From assembly GCA_041394405.1 (NCBI GenBank), contig JAWKIF010000006.1:1262087-1326086 (forward strand): a stretch of DNA of 64,000 bases. The letters run 5' to 3'. Shown here piece by piece: positions 49,702-58,257 of this stretch. Within the stretch, counting starts at the first letter, position 1. Every line of letters begins with the position of its first letter. The notes beneath the pieces were generated by a model. It saw only the letters and a program-made list of their open reading frames with translations, was not told where the DNA came from and did no database searches. This DNA is from Microthrix sp041394405 (lineage in GTDB: Bacteria > Actinomycetota > Acidimicrobiia > Acidimicrobiales > Microtrichaceae). The translations under genes were made by a program, and so were the position numbers.

Positions 49702-50886
49702 ATGGCCCGCACGCAGGTGATCATCGCCCTGGCCGCCGCCGCCTGCCTTGGACTGGCCGCTTGCGGCGGCGCCACGTCCGCCGACGTGACCGCCGCCGCT
49801 CCCGCCGCGACGAGCCCGGCGACGTCGGCCGTTGCGCCGGAGGACGGCAGCGGCGCCACGCCCCAGCCGGACGCATCCACCACCACCACGTCGCCCGACG
49901 ACGGCCGTGACCCCACCTTGGGCTCCGGTCAGCCGGTCACGCTGGCCTTCGCCGGTGACATGAACTTCGAGGGATCCACCGGCAGCCGACTGGCCGCCGA
50001 TCCCGCCTCCGTCTTCGGCCCCATCACCGGCATCCTCTCCGACGCCGACCTGGCGGTGGCCAACATGGAAACGGCCCTCACCAAGGGGGGTGGCTCGCCG
50101 GTCGGCAAGCAGTTCACGTTCGCCACGGGTGCGCCGGCGCTGGACGCCATCAAGGCCTCTGGCATCGACGTGGTCTCCATGGCCAACAACCACGGCATGG
50201 ACTACGGCGAATCGGGTTTCGCCGAGTCGCTTCAGGTGCGAGACGAGGTCGGCTTCCCCATCATCGGCATGGGGGCCAACGAGGACGAGGCATTTGCTCC
50301 CCACATCGCGGAGGTCAAGGGCCAACGAATAGCCGTCATCGGAGCCACGCAGGTGCTGGATGGTTCGTTCATCGAGAGCTGGACCGCAACCGACACCCAC
50401 GCCGGCCTGGCCTCGGCCAAGCGAGAGGACCGGCTGACCGAGGAGGTCGCCGCCGCCCGCCAGGTGGCGGACACGGTGGTGGTCTTCCTCCATTGGGGCA
50501 CCGAAACCGAGACGTGCCCCAATGACGCCCAGCGCTCGCTCACGCCGAAACTGATCGAGGCGGGCGCCGACATCGTGGTGGGCGGGCATCAACACCGGGT
50601 TGCCTCCGGGGGGTTCTCCGGCGCAGCGTTCGTGGGCTACGGACTGGGCAACTTCCTGTTCCGGGCCAACTCCGAGTTGGGGAGCCGCAGCGGTGTGTTG
50701 AAGGTGACCGCCACCGGGCGACGCATCGACGGGTACGAGTGGGTCCCGGCCCGGGTGAACGGCGCCAACCAGCCCATCCCGGCCGAGGGCGCCGAGGCCC
50801 AAAACCTGCTGGCCAGCTGGAACGAGCTGCGGGGTTGCACCGGGCTGACCGATGCTGCCACCGCCGAGCCCGAGCCGGCGCGTTGA
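49702..50886 (+). CDS. CapA-family (poly-gamma-glutamate-synthesis-like) metallophosphatase lipoprotein, copy 1
   Basis: A secreted lipoprotein of 394 residues: signal peptide with lipobox LAAC, then a 50-residue Thr/Ser/Pro linker. The CapA fold has VTLAFAGDMNFEG, NMETALTKGG, SMANNHGMDYG, VFLHWGTETET and VVGGHQHRV, giving the Asp, Asn and His metal ligands of calcineurin-like phosphatases. CapA proteins take part in poly-gamma-glutamate capsule handling in Bacillus, but many members are in genomes without capBC and have unknown roles; no capB/C gene is seen here. It is the first of three coupled genes. Confidence 0.88.
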   Translation: MARTQVIIALAAAACLGLAACGGATSADVTAAAPAATSPATSAVAPEDGSGATPQPDASTTTTSPDDGRDPTLGSGQPVTLAFAGDMNFEGSTGSRLAADPASVFGPITGILSDADLAVANMETALTKGGGSPVGKQFTFATGAPALDAIKASGIDVVSMANNHGMDYGESGFAESLQVRDEVGFPIIGMGANEDEAFAPHIAEVKGQRIAVIGATQVLDGSFIESWTATDTHAGLASAKREDRLTEEVAAARQVADTVVVFLHWGTETETCPNDAQRSLTPKLIEAGADIVVGGHQHRVASGGFSGAAFVGYGLGNFLFRANSELGSRSGVLKVTATGRRIDGYEWVPARVNGANQPIPAEGAEAQNLLASWNELRGCTGLTDAATAEPEPAR

Positions 50887-52193
50887 GCACCCCCGAAGAA
50901 GCACCGATCGACGACCTCGCTGCGTTCATCAACGCGGCGCCGTCGCCCTACCACGCTGCATCCGAGGTGGCGGACCGCCTGGAGGCGGCCGGGTTCACCC
51001 GGCTGACGAGCGGGGAACAACCCCCGGGCGACGGGCCCGTAGTGGTGCGCAACGCCGGCTTGGTCGTCGCCGTTGGCCGAACCGGTCAACCCGCCGCCGC
51101 CCCGTTCCGCGTGGTGGCCGCCCACACCGACAGCCCGAACCTGCGGGTCCGTCCTCGGCCGGACCAGCACGCCGCAGGGTGGCGCCAACTGGGTGTGGAG
51201 GTGTACGGGGGTGCGTTGCTGAACAGCTGGCTTGACCGCGATCTGGGGCTCTCCGGACGCGTGGCGCTGGATGTCGGCACGGGCGTTCCCGAGTTGCGGG
51301 AGGTGCGCTGGGATCGGCCGCTGCTGCGGGTGCCCCAGCTGGCCATCCACCTCGACCGGGACGTCTCCTCGGTCGGCCTCAAGCTCGACAAGCAGGCGCA
51401 CCTGACGCCCATTTGGGGGCTCGGCACCTCGACCGAAGGCGACTTCCGGGACTGGTTGGCCGCCGAGCTGTCGGTTGGGGCCGCCGACGTCCTGGCGTGG
51501 GACCTCATGGGTCACGACCTCACCGCGCCGGCTCGCCTGGGCCGGGACGAGGAGCTGTTTGCCGCATCACGGTTGGACAACCTGTGCTCGTCGTGGGCCG
51601 GAACGGTTGCCCTGGCCAACGTCCTGGGGGCACCCACTGCGGGTACACCCGACGCCGTGCCGGTCGTGGTGTTGAGCGATCACGAAGAAGTGGGCTCCAC
51701 CAGCGGGGTGGGCGCCGCCTCCGCACTGGTGGAACGCGTGTTGGCGGCCTCGGTCCGTGCGGCAGGCGGCGACCGGGCTGAGTTGGACCGAGCGCTGGCA
51801 GGCACCCTGGTGGCCTCGGCCGACATGGCCCATGCAACCCACCCGAACTATGCGGACCGCCACGAACCGCAGCACCCGATTGCGGCCGGCGGCGGCGTTG
51901 CCCTGAAGGTCAACTCCAACCAGCGATACGGCTCCGACGCCCGAACCGTGGGCGCCGCGCTGCTGGCGTCCCGTCGGGCCGACGTCGAGGTGCAGACCTA
52001 CTCCCACCACGGGGCCCTGCCCTGCGGCTCCACCGTCGGCCCCATTCTGGGTGCCTCGCTGGGTGTCGGCGTCGTCGACGTCGGCGCTCCACAGCTCTCC
52101 ATGCATTCGGCACGGGAGCTGATGGCCGTCGCCGACGTCGAGGCCTATCGACGCTTCCTATCGGCCTGGCTCGGGGGTCCAGCCCGAGCGTGA
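50883..52193 (+). CDS. apeB: M18-family aminopeptidase (aspartyl aminopeptidase type)
   Basis: A dinuclear-zinc aminopeptidase of 436 residues that removes N-terminal residues, classically Asp or Glu. All M18 motifs are present: VVAAHTDSPNLRVRP, ASRLDNLCS, LSDHEEVGSTSGVG (catalytic Glu pair), SADMAHATHPNYADRHE and QLSMHSARE. There is no signal peptide, so it is cytoplasmic. The rare start TTG 50883 is chosen because it overlaps the previous stop (TTGA) and the first domain begins right after it. The next gene overlaps its stop by 4 nt as well, so it is locked between two CapA-like genes. Confidence 0.92.
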   Translation: MSTPEEAPIDDLAAFINAAPSPYHAASEVADRLEAAGFTRLTSGEQPPGDGPVVVRNAGLVVAVGRTGQPAAAPFRVVAAHTDSPNLRVRPRPDQHAAGWRQLGVEVYGGALLNSWLDRDLGLSGRVALDVGTGVPELREVRWDRPLLRVPQLAIHLDRDVSSVGLKLDKQAHLTPIWGLGTSTEGDFRDWLAAELSVGAADVLAWDLMGHDLTAPARLGRDEELFAASRLDNLCSSWAGTVALANVLGAPTAGTPDAVPVVVLSDHEEVGSTSGVGAASALVERVLAASVRAAGGDRAELDRALAGTLVASADMAHATHPNYADRHEPQHPIAAGGGVALKVNSNQRYGSDARTVGAALLASRRADVEVQTYSHHGALPCGSTVGPILGASLGVGVVDVGAPQLSMHSARELMAVADVEAYRRFLSAWLGGPARA

Positions 52194-53317
52194 GGTTGAT
52201 GCCCCGGAGCGCCCCAGCAGGAGCGGGCCCGAACCGTCGCACTCCGGCGTTGCCCGGCCTGGCGATCGTCGCCGCCTGCGCACTCGCGGCGGCGGCCTCA
52301 TGCGCAGGCGGCGGAGGCGAACAGCCCTCGCCGGGCAACCGGGCAGCAGGCTCCCCCGACGCACCCCCGGTTGGTTCGGGCAAGCCGGTGACGCTGGTGT
52401 TCGCGGGCGACACCGCAGTTCGCGGCGTCAGCGAGGACCTCCAGGCCGACGACCCGGCCTCGGTGTTCGGCCCGGCCGCCGAGCTGTTGCGCGACGCCGA
52501 TCTGGCTCTGCTCAACCTGGAGACGGCGGTGACCAACGGCGGCGGTGCCCCCTTGGACAAGGCGTTCACGTTCGCCACCGGGCCCGAGGTGTTCGACTCG
52601 CTCAGGGCCGCCGGCGTGGACGGCGTGACCATGGCCAACAACCACGGCGTGGACTACGGCCCGGCGGGCCTCGCCGAGACCCTGGACATCATCGACGAGG
52701 ACGGGTTCCCCGTGATGGGCATCGGACGGGACGAGTCCGCCGCCTACGCCCCGGCCATGTACCGGGTGAACGGCCAGCGCATCGGCGTGATCGGCGCCAC
52801 CGAGGTGATCGACTCGCAGTTGGTGGACAGCTGGACCGCCACCGACGTTCAACCCGGTCTGGCCTCGGCCAAGCGGGTGGATCGGTTGATCGAGGCCGTC
52901 CGGGCCGCCCGGCGGCAGGCCGACACCGTGGTGGTGTTCATCCACTGGGGCGAGCAGTACGTCCCGTGCCCCACCGACACCCAGGTTGAGCTGGCACCTC
53001 GGCTGGTGGAAGCGGGCGCCGACATCGTGGTTGGCGGCCACCAGCATCGGGTGGCCGCCGCCGGCTTCCTGGGTGACGGTCTGGTCAGCTACGGGCTGGG
53101 GAACTTCCTGTTTCCGCCCAGCACCCCGGCGGCCGGACACAGCGGCGTGTTGGAGGTGACCGTCACCGGCCGACGCATCGACGACTACCGCTGGCGACCC
53201 GCCGTCATCAACGACCTCAACCAACCGGTGCCGGCCACCGACAAGGCCGCCGCCGGGCTCATGAAGGAGTGGGAGGCGCTGCGCTCTTGCACGAACCTGG
53301 CCGCGGAGCGCGGCTGA
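52190..53317 (+). CDS. CapA-family metallophosphatase lipoprotein, copy 2
   Basis: A paralogue of the protein two genes upstream, 375 residues with lipobox AASC after a signal peptide. Corresponding motifs are VTLVFAGDTAVRG, NLETAVTNGG, TMANNHGVDYG, VFIHWGEQYV and VVGGHQHRV. The ends SGVLEVTVTGRRIDDYRW and copy 1's SGVLKVTATGRRIDGYEW are nearly identical, indicating duplication. GTG 52190 overlaps the aminopeptidase stop as GTGA. Both copies probably act outside the membrane on the same class of substrate. Confidence 0.88.
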   Translation: MRLMPRSAPAGAGPNRRTPALPGLAIVAACALAAAASCAGGGGEQPSPGNRAAGSPDAPPVGSGKPVTLVFAGDTAVRGVSEDLQADDPASVFGPAAELLRDADLALLNLETAVTNGGGAPLDKAFTFATGPEVFDSLRAAGVDGVTMANNHGVDYGPAGLAETLDIIDEDGFPVMGIGRDESAAYAPAMYRVNGQRIGVIGATEVIDSQLVDSWTATDVQPGLASAKRVDRLIEAVRAARRQADTVVVFIHWGEQYVPCPTDTQVELAPRLVEAGADIVVGGHQHRVAAAGFLGDGLVSYGLGNFLFPPSTPAAGHSGVLEVTVTGRRIDDYRWRPAVINDLNQPVPATDKAAAGLMKEWEALRSCTNLAAERG

Positions 53318-53325
53318 CCGCACGC

Positions 53326-53338
53326 CGCCGAACCGGCG
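53326..53338. terminator. Small hairpin between convergent capA2 and hisG
   Basis: CGCCG-AAC-CGGCG lies in the 27-bp gap between the two stops. It is short and without a T-tract. Confidence 0.35.
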
Positions 53339-53344
53339 CCATGT

Positions 53345-54217
53345 TCAGAGCCGACAGGTGCGGAGTTCCGTGGCCAGGATGGCCTTGGCGCCCAGCTCGG
53401 CCAGGTCGTCCATCACTGCGTTGGCCTGAGCGCTGGGCACCATCACCCGAATACCGACCCATCCCTGGCGGCTGAGCGGCGCCACCGTGACGCCCTCCAT
53501 TCCCGGCGCCAGCTCGGTTGCCCGAGCCAGCAGGGCTTCCGGCAGGTCGTACTCCACCATGAGATAGCTGGCGGCCACCACCACACCGCGCATTCGTTCC
53601 ACCATCACACGCGCCGGGCCGACGGGAGTGCGCCCCTGGCCGCAGATCAACACGGCCTCCGATGCCAGCAGGCAGTCCCCCACCACCTCCAGCCCGGCCT
53701 CGGCCAGTGTCCTGCCGGATTGCACCACGTCGGCGACCGCGTCGGCCACGCCCAGGCTGGGTGCCAACTCGACCGCGCCGTCCAGGTGGATGATCTCGGC
53801 GTCCACGCCGCGCTCGGCCAGGTACCGGCCCAGCAGCCCCTCATAGGACGTGGCGATGCGGGCGCCGTCGGCCAACTCGAATCCCGATCCCACCGGGGCG
53901 GCGATGCGGAACTCGGCCCGTCCGAACCCCAGGGGCAGCACCTCAACGACCGGCGCCCCGCTGTCGGTGGTCAGGTCCCGCCCGGTGATGCCCAGATCGA
54001 TCACGCCGCTGCCCACGTAGATGGCGATGTCGCGCGGCCGGAGAAAGAGAAACTCGACGTTCTCGGCCCGATCGAACACCCGCAGCGCCTTGGAGGACCG
54101 CCCGACGCGATAGCCGGCCTCGCCCAGCAGCTCGGCGGCCTCCTCGGACAACGCGCCCTTGTTGGGCAGGGCCACCTTCAGCGGTTGGCCAGGCGGGGAG
54201 GGCTCAGAGGTGGGCAT
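53345..54217 (-). CDS. hisG: ATP phosphoribosyltransferase, long form
   Basis: First step of histidine synthesis: ATP plus PRPP to phosphoribosyl-ATP. The 290-residue length shows the long, hexameric form with a C-terminal ACT-like regulatory domain that senses histidine. VALPNKGALSEEAAELL, YVGSGVIDLGITGRDL and VVGDCLLASEAVLI, followed by a late segment LSRQGWVGIRVMVPSAQANA, fit. ATG 54217 lies 14 nt inside the end of hisE, so the two are coupled. Confidence 0.95.
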   Translation of the reverse strand: MPTSEPSPPGQPLKVALPNKGALSEEAAELLGEAGYRVGRSSKALRVFDRAENVEFLFLRPRDIAIYVGSGVIDLGITGRDLTTDSGAPVVEVLPLGFGRAEFRIAAPVGSGFELADGARIATSYEGLLGRYLAERGVDAEIIHLDGAVELAPSLGVADAVADVVQSGRTLAEAGLEVVGDCLLASEAVLICGQGRTPVGPARVMVERMRGVVVAASYLMVEYDLPEALLARATELAPGMEGVTVAPLSRQGWVGIRVMVPSAQANAVMDDLAELGAKAILATELRTCRL

Positions 54218-54467
54218 AGACGTCCTCCAAGGTCAACCCGCAGGCCAACATCATCACCTGGGCGTGGTAGAGCAACTGGGAGATCTCTTCGGCGGTGCGT
54301 TCGGGCCCCTCGTGCTCGGCGGCCATCCAGACCTCGGCTGCCTCCTCGACCAGCTTCTTGCCCACTTGGTGCGGCCCGGCAGCAACGGCTACCACGGTGC
54401 CGGAGCCCTCGCTGCCGTCGGCCACCAACCGCTGCAACTCGTCGAAGAGTTCCTCGAATCGTTTCAT
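54204..54467 (-). CDS. hisE: Phosphoribosyl-ATP pyrophosphatase
   Basis: Second step of histidine synthesis: phosphoribosyl-ATP to phosphoribosyl-AMP and pyrophosphate. 87 residues; FEELFDELQRLVAD and KKLVEEAAEVWMAAEHEG carry the MazG-type acidic metal site. ATG 54467 has GAGGCGG upstream. The frame open to 54725 is antisense of the J-domain gene. hisE-hisG is the same pairing found in mycobacteria. Confidence 0.95.
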   Translation of the reverse strand: MKRFEELFDELQRLVADGSEGSGTVVAVAAGPHQVGKKLVEEAAEVWMAAEHEGPERTAEEISQLLYHAQVMMLACGLTLEDVYAHL

Positions 54468-54545
54468 CGCCGCCTCGGCTCGGGAATGGGGTTCCGAAGG
54501 GTACCGGAGTCGGCCCGCCCGCCGAAGACGAACAACGCGCTCGGG

Positions 54546-54551
54546 TACGGT
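54546..54551 (+). promoter_or_regulatory. -10 hexamer TACGGT, leaderless J-domain promoter
   Basis: TACGGT ends exactly 7 nt before GTG 54559, with no ribosome binding site; this decides for GTG 54559 over ATG 54577. Confidence 0.5.
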
Positions 54552-54558
54552 GCCACCG

Positions 54559-55209
54559 GTGCGACCCCCCGAGCCGATGACCCCGCAGCAGGCCCGGGCC
54601 CTGCTTGGGCTGGCCGGCCCCTTCGACCGCGAGGAACTGCGCCGGGCATTCCGCTCCCGCATGGGCCGCCTGCATCCCGACGTCAACCGAAACCGGGGCG
54701 CGTCCGATGACGCCATGGCGCTCATCGAGGCGCGACGCGTGCTGGATGGGCTGGAGGCGCCCGATCCCGTCGAGGCCGACGAGGCCGACGAGGCGGGTCC
54801 CGAGGTCCCCTCCCGTCGAGAAGGAGCCCAATCCGGTCGGCCGGTGGATCCGGACGCCGAACCCCGGCGCGCCTGGCCGCTCGGCAGCTCCGTGATGGTC
54901 GCTGCACCGCCGGACGAGACGGCGTTGTGGTTGGTGGACGCCGCCTACCGGCTGGGCGCTGTCACCTTCCAGGACCTCGAGGCCGGCCTGGTGGAGGCCA
55001 CGGTGGAGTTCGTCGGCGGGCCGACGGTCATCCTCACCCTCACCACCCAGGGGCGGGCCATGGGCAACGAGGGGTTGGCCTGCACCGAGGTGTTCGTGTC
55101 GATGGAGGCGTGGAGCACACCGCCCCGGCCGGAGCTGCCCGATGCAGGCGCCGTTGCCGAGTTGGTGGCCCACCACGTTCGGCACGCTGCATCGGACCTG
55201 GCGCCCTGA
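54559..55209 (+). CDS. J-domain protein
   Basis: A 216-residue protein with a short N-terminal J-domain: QQARALLGLAGPFDREELRR and FRSRMGRLHPDVNRN with HPD at residues 39-41, the motif that stimulates Hsp70 ATPase. An acidic linker follows. The C-terminal half (about 115-215) is an alpha/beta domain I do not recognise, with LVDAAYRLGAVTFQDLEAGL and TVEFVGGPTVILTLTTQG. It lacks the G/F and zinc-finger regions of DnaJ, so it is a specialised co-chaperone. It is divergent from hisE. Confidence 0.75.
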   Translation: MRPPEPMTPQQARALLGLAGPFDREELRRAFRSRMGRLHPDVNRNRGASDDAMALIEARRVLDGLEAPDPVEADEADEAGPEVPSRREGAQSGRPVDPDAEPRRAWPLGSSVMVAAPPDETALWLVDAAYRLGAVTFQDLEAGLVEATVEFVGGPTVILTLTTQGRAMGNEGLACTEVFVSMEAWSTPPRPELPDAGAVAELVAHHVRHAASDLAP

Positions 55210-55222
55210 GGGTGCGGCGAGG

Positions 55223-56767
55223 CTAACCGGGCACTGAGTCGGCCACGGGAGCGGTGCCGGCGCGGCCCGCCTCCCACTCGGCGATGGCCTCGCCCATCGG
55301 CGTGGCTGGTGGGCCCGCCACGCTGGGCCACAGCTCCTCGGAGATACGCCTCCAGTTGGCGGTGGCGCCCAACTCGCCCAACAGGGCAAACAGCCCCAGG
55401 TTGATGCGCTGAACGATCACCCAATCGCTCGGGAGGTTGGCCGCCTTCATGATGCCGGCGAACGGGCCGGTGACGTCGAAGTAGCGGCGCACGGCCTCGG
55501 CCGACCACTCGGGGTCGATGGTGGTCACCTCATCTCGTGCCACGTGGTCGTAGAAGTGCCCGAAGTAGTCCACCACCTCGCGATCGCTGAACGGCGCATC
55601 GCTGGGCAGCAGCCCGATCCGCTCAACCTCGGAGCGGTACAGCACCGGGTCGTGTTCCACCACCATCGACACGATCAGGGACTCGAAGTCCGCCACCGTG
55701 TTCGGGGTGAAGTCCTTCACCAGGCCATAGTCCAGAAACGTGACCTGCCCGGGGCCACCGAACAGGTAGTTCCCGGGGTGAGGGTCGCCGTTGAACGATC
55801 CCATGCGGTAGATCGACCCGAACACGTAGCGGAAGATGGTCTCGCCCGCCAGGTCCTTCTCCGCCTGCGGGGCCTCCAGCAACTCGGCCCAACGTCGGCC
55901 GGGCATGAACTCGCTGCACAGCACCCTGCCGGTGGAGTGCTCGTCGATCACGTCCGGCACCGAGATCGTGGGGTGGCCGCGGTAGTAGTCGGAGAAACGC
56001 CGCTGGTGTTGGGCCTCGGCGCTGTAGTCCAGCTCCTCGCTGAGGCGCAGGCGCAACTCGGCAACGATGGGTTCCGGGTCCATCCCCGGAAACAGCATGC
56101 CGAGAGCGTTGAACACCACGTCGGAGGTCTCAAGGTCGGTTTGGATGGCGTCCGCCACTCCCGGGTACTGGACCTTCACGACCACCTCCCGACCGTCATG
56201 GGTGAGGGCCCGGTGCACCTGCCCGATGCTGGCGGACGCGATCGGCCTGGGTTCCCAGCGAGCAAACACCTCGCTGGGTGGCCGACCCAGCTGTTCGGCC
56301 ACCACCTGGGCCGCCAGCTCCGGCGCCATGGGCGGGGCGTCCGCCTGCAGTTGCGCCAGCGCCTCACGCATGGGTTCGGGCAGCCCGGTCTCCAGATAGC
56401 TGGCCATCTGGCCGAGCTTCATGAGCGCGCCCTTCATGTTGCCCAACGCCTCCGCCACCCCGGCTGCGGTCTTGAGCTCGGCCTGGGCCCGCAACTCGGC
56501 CGCACGCTCGGGGCCGACGCCCACCGAACGCACCTTGCTCAGCGCCATGGTGCTGCCACCACGAACACCCATCTTGGCCACCTCAGCGTGACGAGCCAAC
56601 CGTGCCGAGGTCACGCGCTGCGGGGGCGGGCCCGCAGCGCCGTCCGTCGACGCATCCCCCCGTTGCGTGCGCCGCGCTCGTCGCTGGAACCAGGCGGCGC
56701 CGAGCGCCGCCGCGCCGGCCACGACCAGGGCGCGGGTGATGGTTGCTCGACCGGGGGGAAACGCCAT
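55223..56767 (-). CDS. ABC1/UbiB-family atypical kinase
   Basis: A 514-residue protein kinase-like ATPase of the AarF/ABC1/UbiB family. A membrane helix lies near 10-28. The KxGQ motif is MKLGQMASYLETGLP, the nucleotide lysine is in EVVVKVQYPG, the A-rich loop is PIASASIGQVH and the catalytic DPHPGNYLF and LDYGLV complete the set. Family members support quinone or lipid metabolism in bacteria and mitochondria; no ubiquinone genes are adjacent, and actinobacteria use menaquinone, so the role is open. ATG 56767 lies 6 nt past TAGCTT. Confidence 0.92.
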   Translation of the reverse strand: MAFPPGRATITRALVVAGAAALGAAWFQRRARRTQRGDASTDGAAGPPPQRVTSARLARHAEVAKMGVRGGSTMALSKVRSVGVGPERAAELRAQAELKTAAGVAEALGNMKGALMKLGQMASYLETGLPEPMREALAQLQADAPPMAPELAAQVVAEQLGRPPSEVFARWEPRPIASASIGQVHRALTHDGREVVVKVQYPGVADAIQTDLETSDVVFNALGMLFPGMDPEPIVAELRLRLSEELDYSAEAQHQRRFSDYYRGHPTISVPDVIDEHSTGRVLCSEFMPGRRWAELLEAPQAEKDLAGETIFRYVFGSIYRMGSFNGDPHPGNYLFGGPGQVTFLDYGLVKDFTPNTVADFESLIVSMVVEHDPVLYRSEVERIGLLPSDAPFSDREVVDYFGHFYDHVARDEVTTIDPEWSAEAVRRYFDVTGPFAGIMKAANLPSDWVIVQRINLGLFALLGELGATANWRRISEELWPSVAGPPATPMGEAIAEWEAGRAGTAPVADSVPG

Positions 56768-56773
56768 GAGCTC

Positions 56774-56779
56774 AAGCTA
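56774..56779 (-). promoter_or_regulatory. -10 hexamer TAGCTT, leaderless ABC1-kinase promoter
   Basis: TAGCTT on the minus strand ends 6 nt before ATG 56767. TTGCAC (56795-56800) lies 15 nt upstream as a possible -35. Confidence 0.45.
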
Positions 56780-56841
56780 CCGGGCGTCCGAACCGTGCAA
56801 CGCACGGTGGGACTGAGGGTGCGACCCGGCAGGATGGACCG

Positions 56842-57597
56842 ATGAATTCGCCACTCGCCCGAATTGCCGGTGTTCGCCGCGGCCTGGCGCACAGCCGAAC
56901 GTCCGTGGGGCGCTATCGGGCCTGGTGGCACGATCACAACGAACGCACCGTCGGACAGGTTGCCGAGCGAGCTGCCGGTGGATGGTGGCTGGCGCTGGGC
57001 GACTCCGCGGCGCAGGGCGTCGGCGCACCCCACCCCAGCCAGGGTTGGGCGGGCCAGCTTGCGGCTGCGGGCGGCGCCGCAGACCGCCTGGTGAACGTCT
57101 CGGTGTCCGGGGCCAAGGCGCGCGACCTCGTCGACGACCAGCTGCCCCGGGCCCACGCGCTGATCGACCGGTTGGGGCGGCCCGAGGCCGTCGCGGTGCA
57201 CATCGGCGCCAACGACCTCGTCCGCCCCGGCCACCCGTTGCGGCTGCATCGCGGCCTGGCTGCCATCGCCGACTGGCTCGTTCTCCAACAACTGGGCCCC
57301 GCCACCGTGGTCGGCCTCATGCCCACCAGCGGCATGGGGCTGAGCTCCGCCGAGGCCAACTGGCGCATCCGCCGCACCGCACGGTCCGTAGGCGCCGGCG
57401 TTGCCGACATCAACCGACCCGCGAAGGGCTCACTGAACTCCCGGCTGGCCGACGATCTTTTCCACCCCAATGCGCTGGGATACGCGGCTTGGGCCCAGGG
57501 CTTCGCCGCAGCCATGGGCCTGCCCTTGCCGCCGGTTCCGGACGTCGCCCCGGCTTGGGGCCCGGCGCTGGAACCCGTCGGCGTCAGCCCTCGGTGA
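56842..57597 (+). CDS. SGNH/GDSL-family hydrolase
   Basis: A 251-residue esterase-like protein. Block I is LALGDSAAQGVGA (Ser55), block II has NVSVSGAKARD (Gly), block III HIGANDLVR (Asn) and block V DDLFHPNALGY (Asp and His). There is no cleavable signal, so it may be cytoplasmic or exported by other means. Such enzymes deacetylate sugars or cleave lipid esters; the substrate is unknown. Its 3' end overlaps the cyclophilin gene by 14 nt, tail to tail. Confidence 0.9.
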   Translation: MNSPLARIAGVRRGLAHSRTSVGRYRAWWHDHNERTVGQVAERAAGGWWLALGDSAAQGVGAPHPSQGWAGQLAAAGGAADRLVNVSVSGAKARDLVDDQLPRAHALIDRLGRPEAVAVHIGANDLVRPGHPLRLHRGLAAIADWLVLQQLGPATVVGLMPTSGMGLSSAEANWRIRRTARSVGAGVADINRPAKGSLNSRLADDLFHPNALGYAAWAQGFAAAMGLPLPPVPDVAPAWGPALEPVGVSPR

Positions 57598-58135
57598 TGT
57601 TCACGGCCTGAATCACCACGTCGGTCGTGGGGCGATCGCCACGGCCGGTGGGAACCGACTGGATCTCCTCGAGCACGTCGAGCCCGTCGAGGACCTTGCC
57701 GAACAGCGAGTAGTTGGGGGGAAGCTGAATGCCGCTGGGGCCCGAGACCACGAAGAACTGGCTGCCGTTGGTGTCGGGGCCGGCGTTGGCCATCACCAGC
57801 GAGCCCAGCTGGTACTCGCCTGCCTGGGGCAACTCGTCGGCAAAGCGATAGCCGGGACCGCCGCGTCCGGTTCCCTCCGGGTCGCCGCCCTGGATGACGA
57901 AGCCCTTGATGATGCGGTGGAAGATGACACCCTCGAAGTAGTGATAGCGGGCGAGGACGACGAAGTTGTTCACCGTCTTGGGCGCCCGCTTGGGCAGGAG
58001 CTGGGCGAACATGGTGCCCATGGAGGTGACGATCTCGGCGTGATAGGGCTGCTCCACGTCGATGCACATCGGTGGCGGCGCATCGAACTTGGTGGTCCGG
58101 GGGCTGGAGCCGTCGGGGTTGGGGCAGTCGGTCAT
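57584..58135 (-). CDS. Cyclophilin-type peptidyl-prolyl isomerase
   Basis: A prolyl cis-trans isomerase of 183 residues. FEGVIFHRIIKGFVIQGGDP carries the catalytic Arg, with the family strands MANAGPDTNGSQFFV and NYSLFGKVLDG. The first 35 residues are an extra N-terminal part and contain two Cys. No signal peptide, so it is cytoplasmic. ATG 58135 has AGGAAGGTGA about 11 nt upstream. A TAGGTT hexamer (58186-58191) is a possible -10, giving a leader of about 45 nt. Confidence 0.93.
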   Translation of the reverse strand: MTDCPNPDGSSPRTTKFDAPPPMCIDVEQPYHAEIVTSMGTMFAQLLPKRAPKTVNNFVVLARYHYFEGVIFHRIIKGFVIQGGDPEGTGRGGPGYRFADELPQAGEYQLGSLVMANAGPDTNGSQFFVVSGPSGIQLPPNYSLFGKVLDGLDVLEEIQSVPTGRGDRPTTDVVIQAVNITEG

Positions 58136-58166
58136 GGCTTGGGGTCACCTTCCTGGGACGGACATC

Positions 58167-58189
58167 GGTTGGCCGCCTCGTCGCCAACC
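58167..58189 (-). terminator. Hairpin between LCP and cyclophilin genes
   Basis: GGTTGGC/GCCAACC forms a 7-bp stem with a 9-nt loop, about 70 nt past the LCP stop and inside the cyclophilin leader. It may end the LCP transcript or act as an operator, because it overlaps the TAGGTT hexamer. Confidence 0.4.
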
Positions 58190-58257
58190 TAGTGCCGGCC
58201 CGAAGGCCCGCCGGTACCCGCTGGACGTCGTTGCCGGGCCGGCCGGAACCATTCGCG

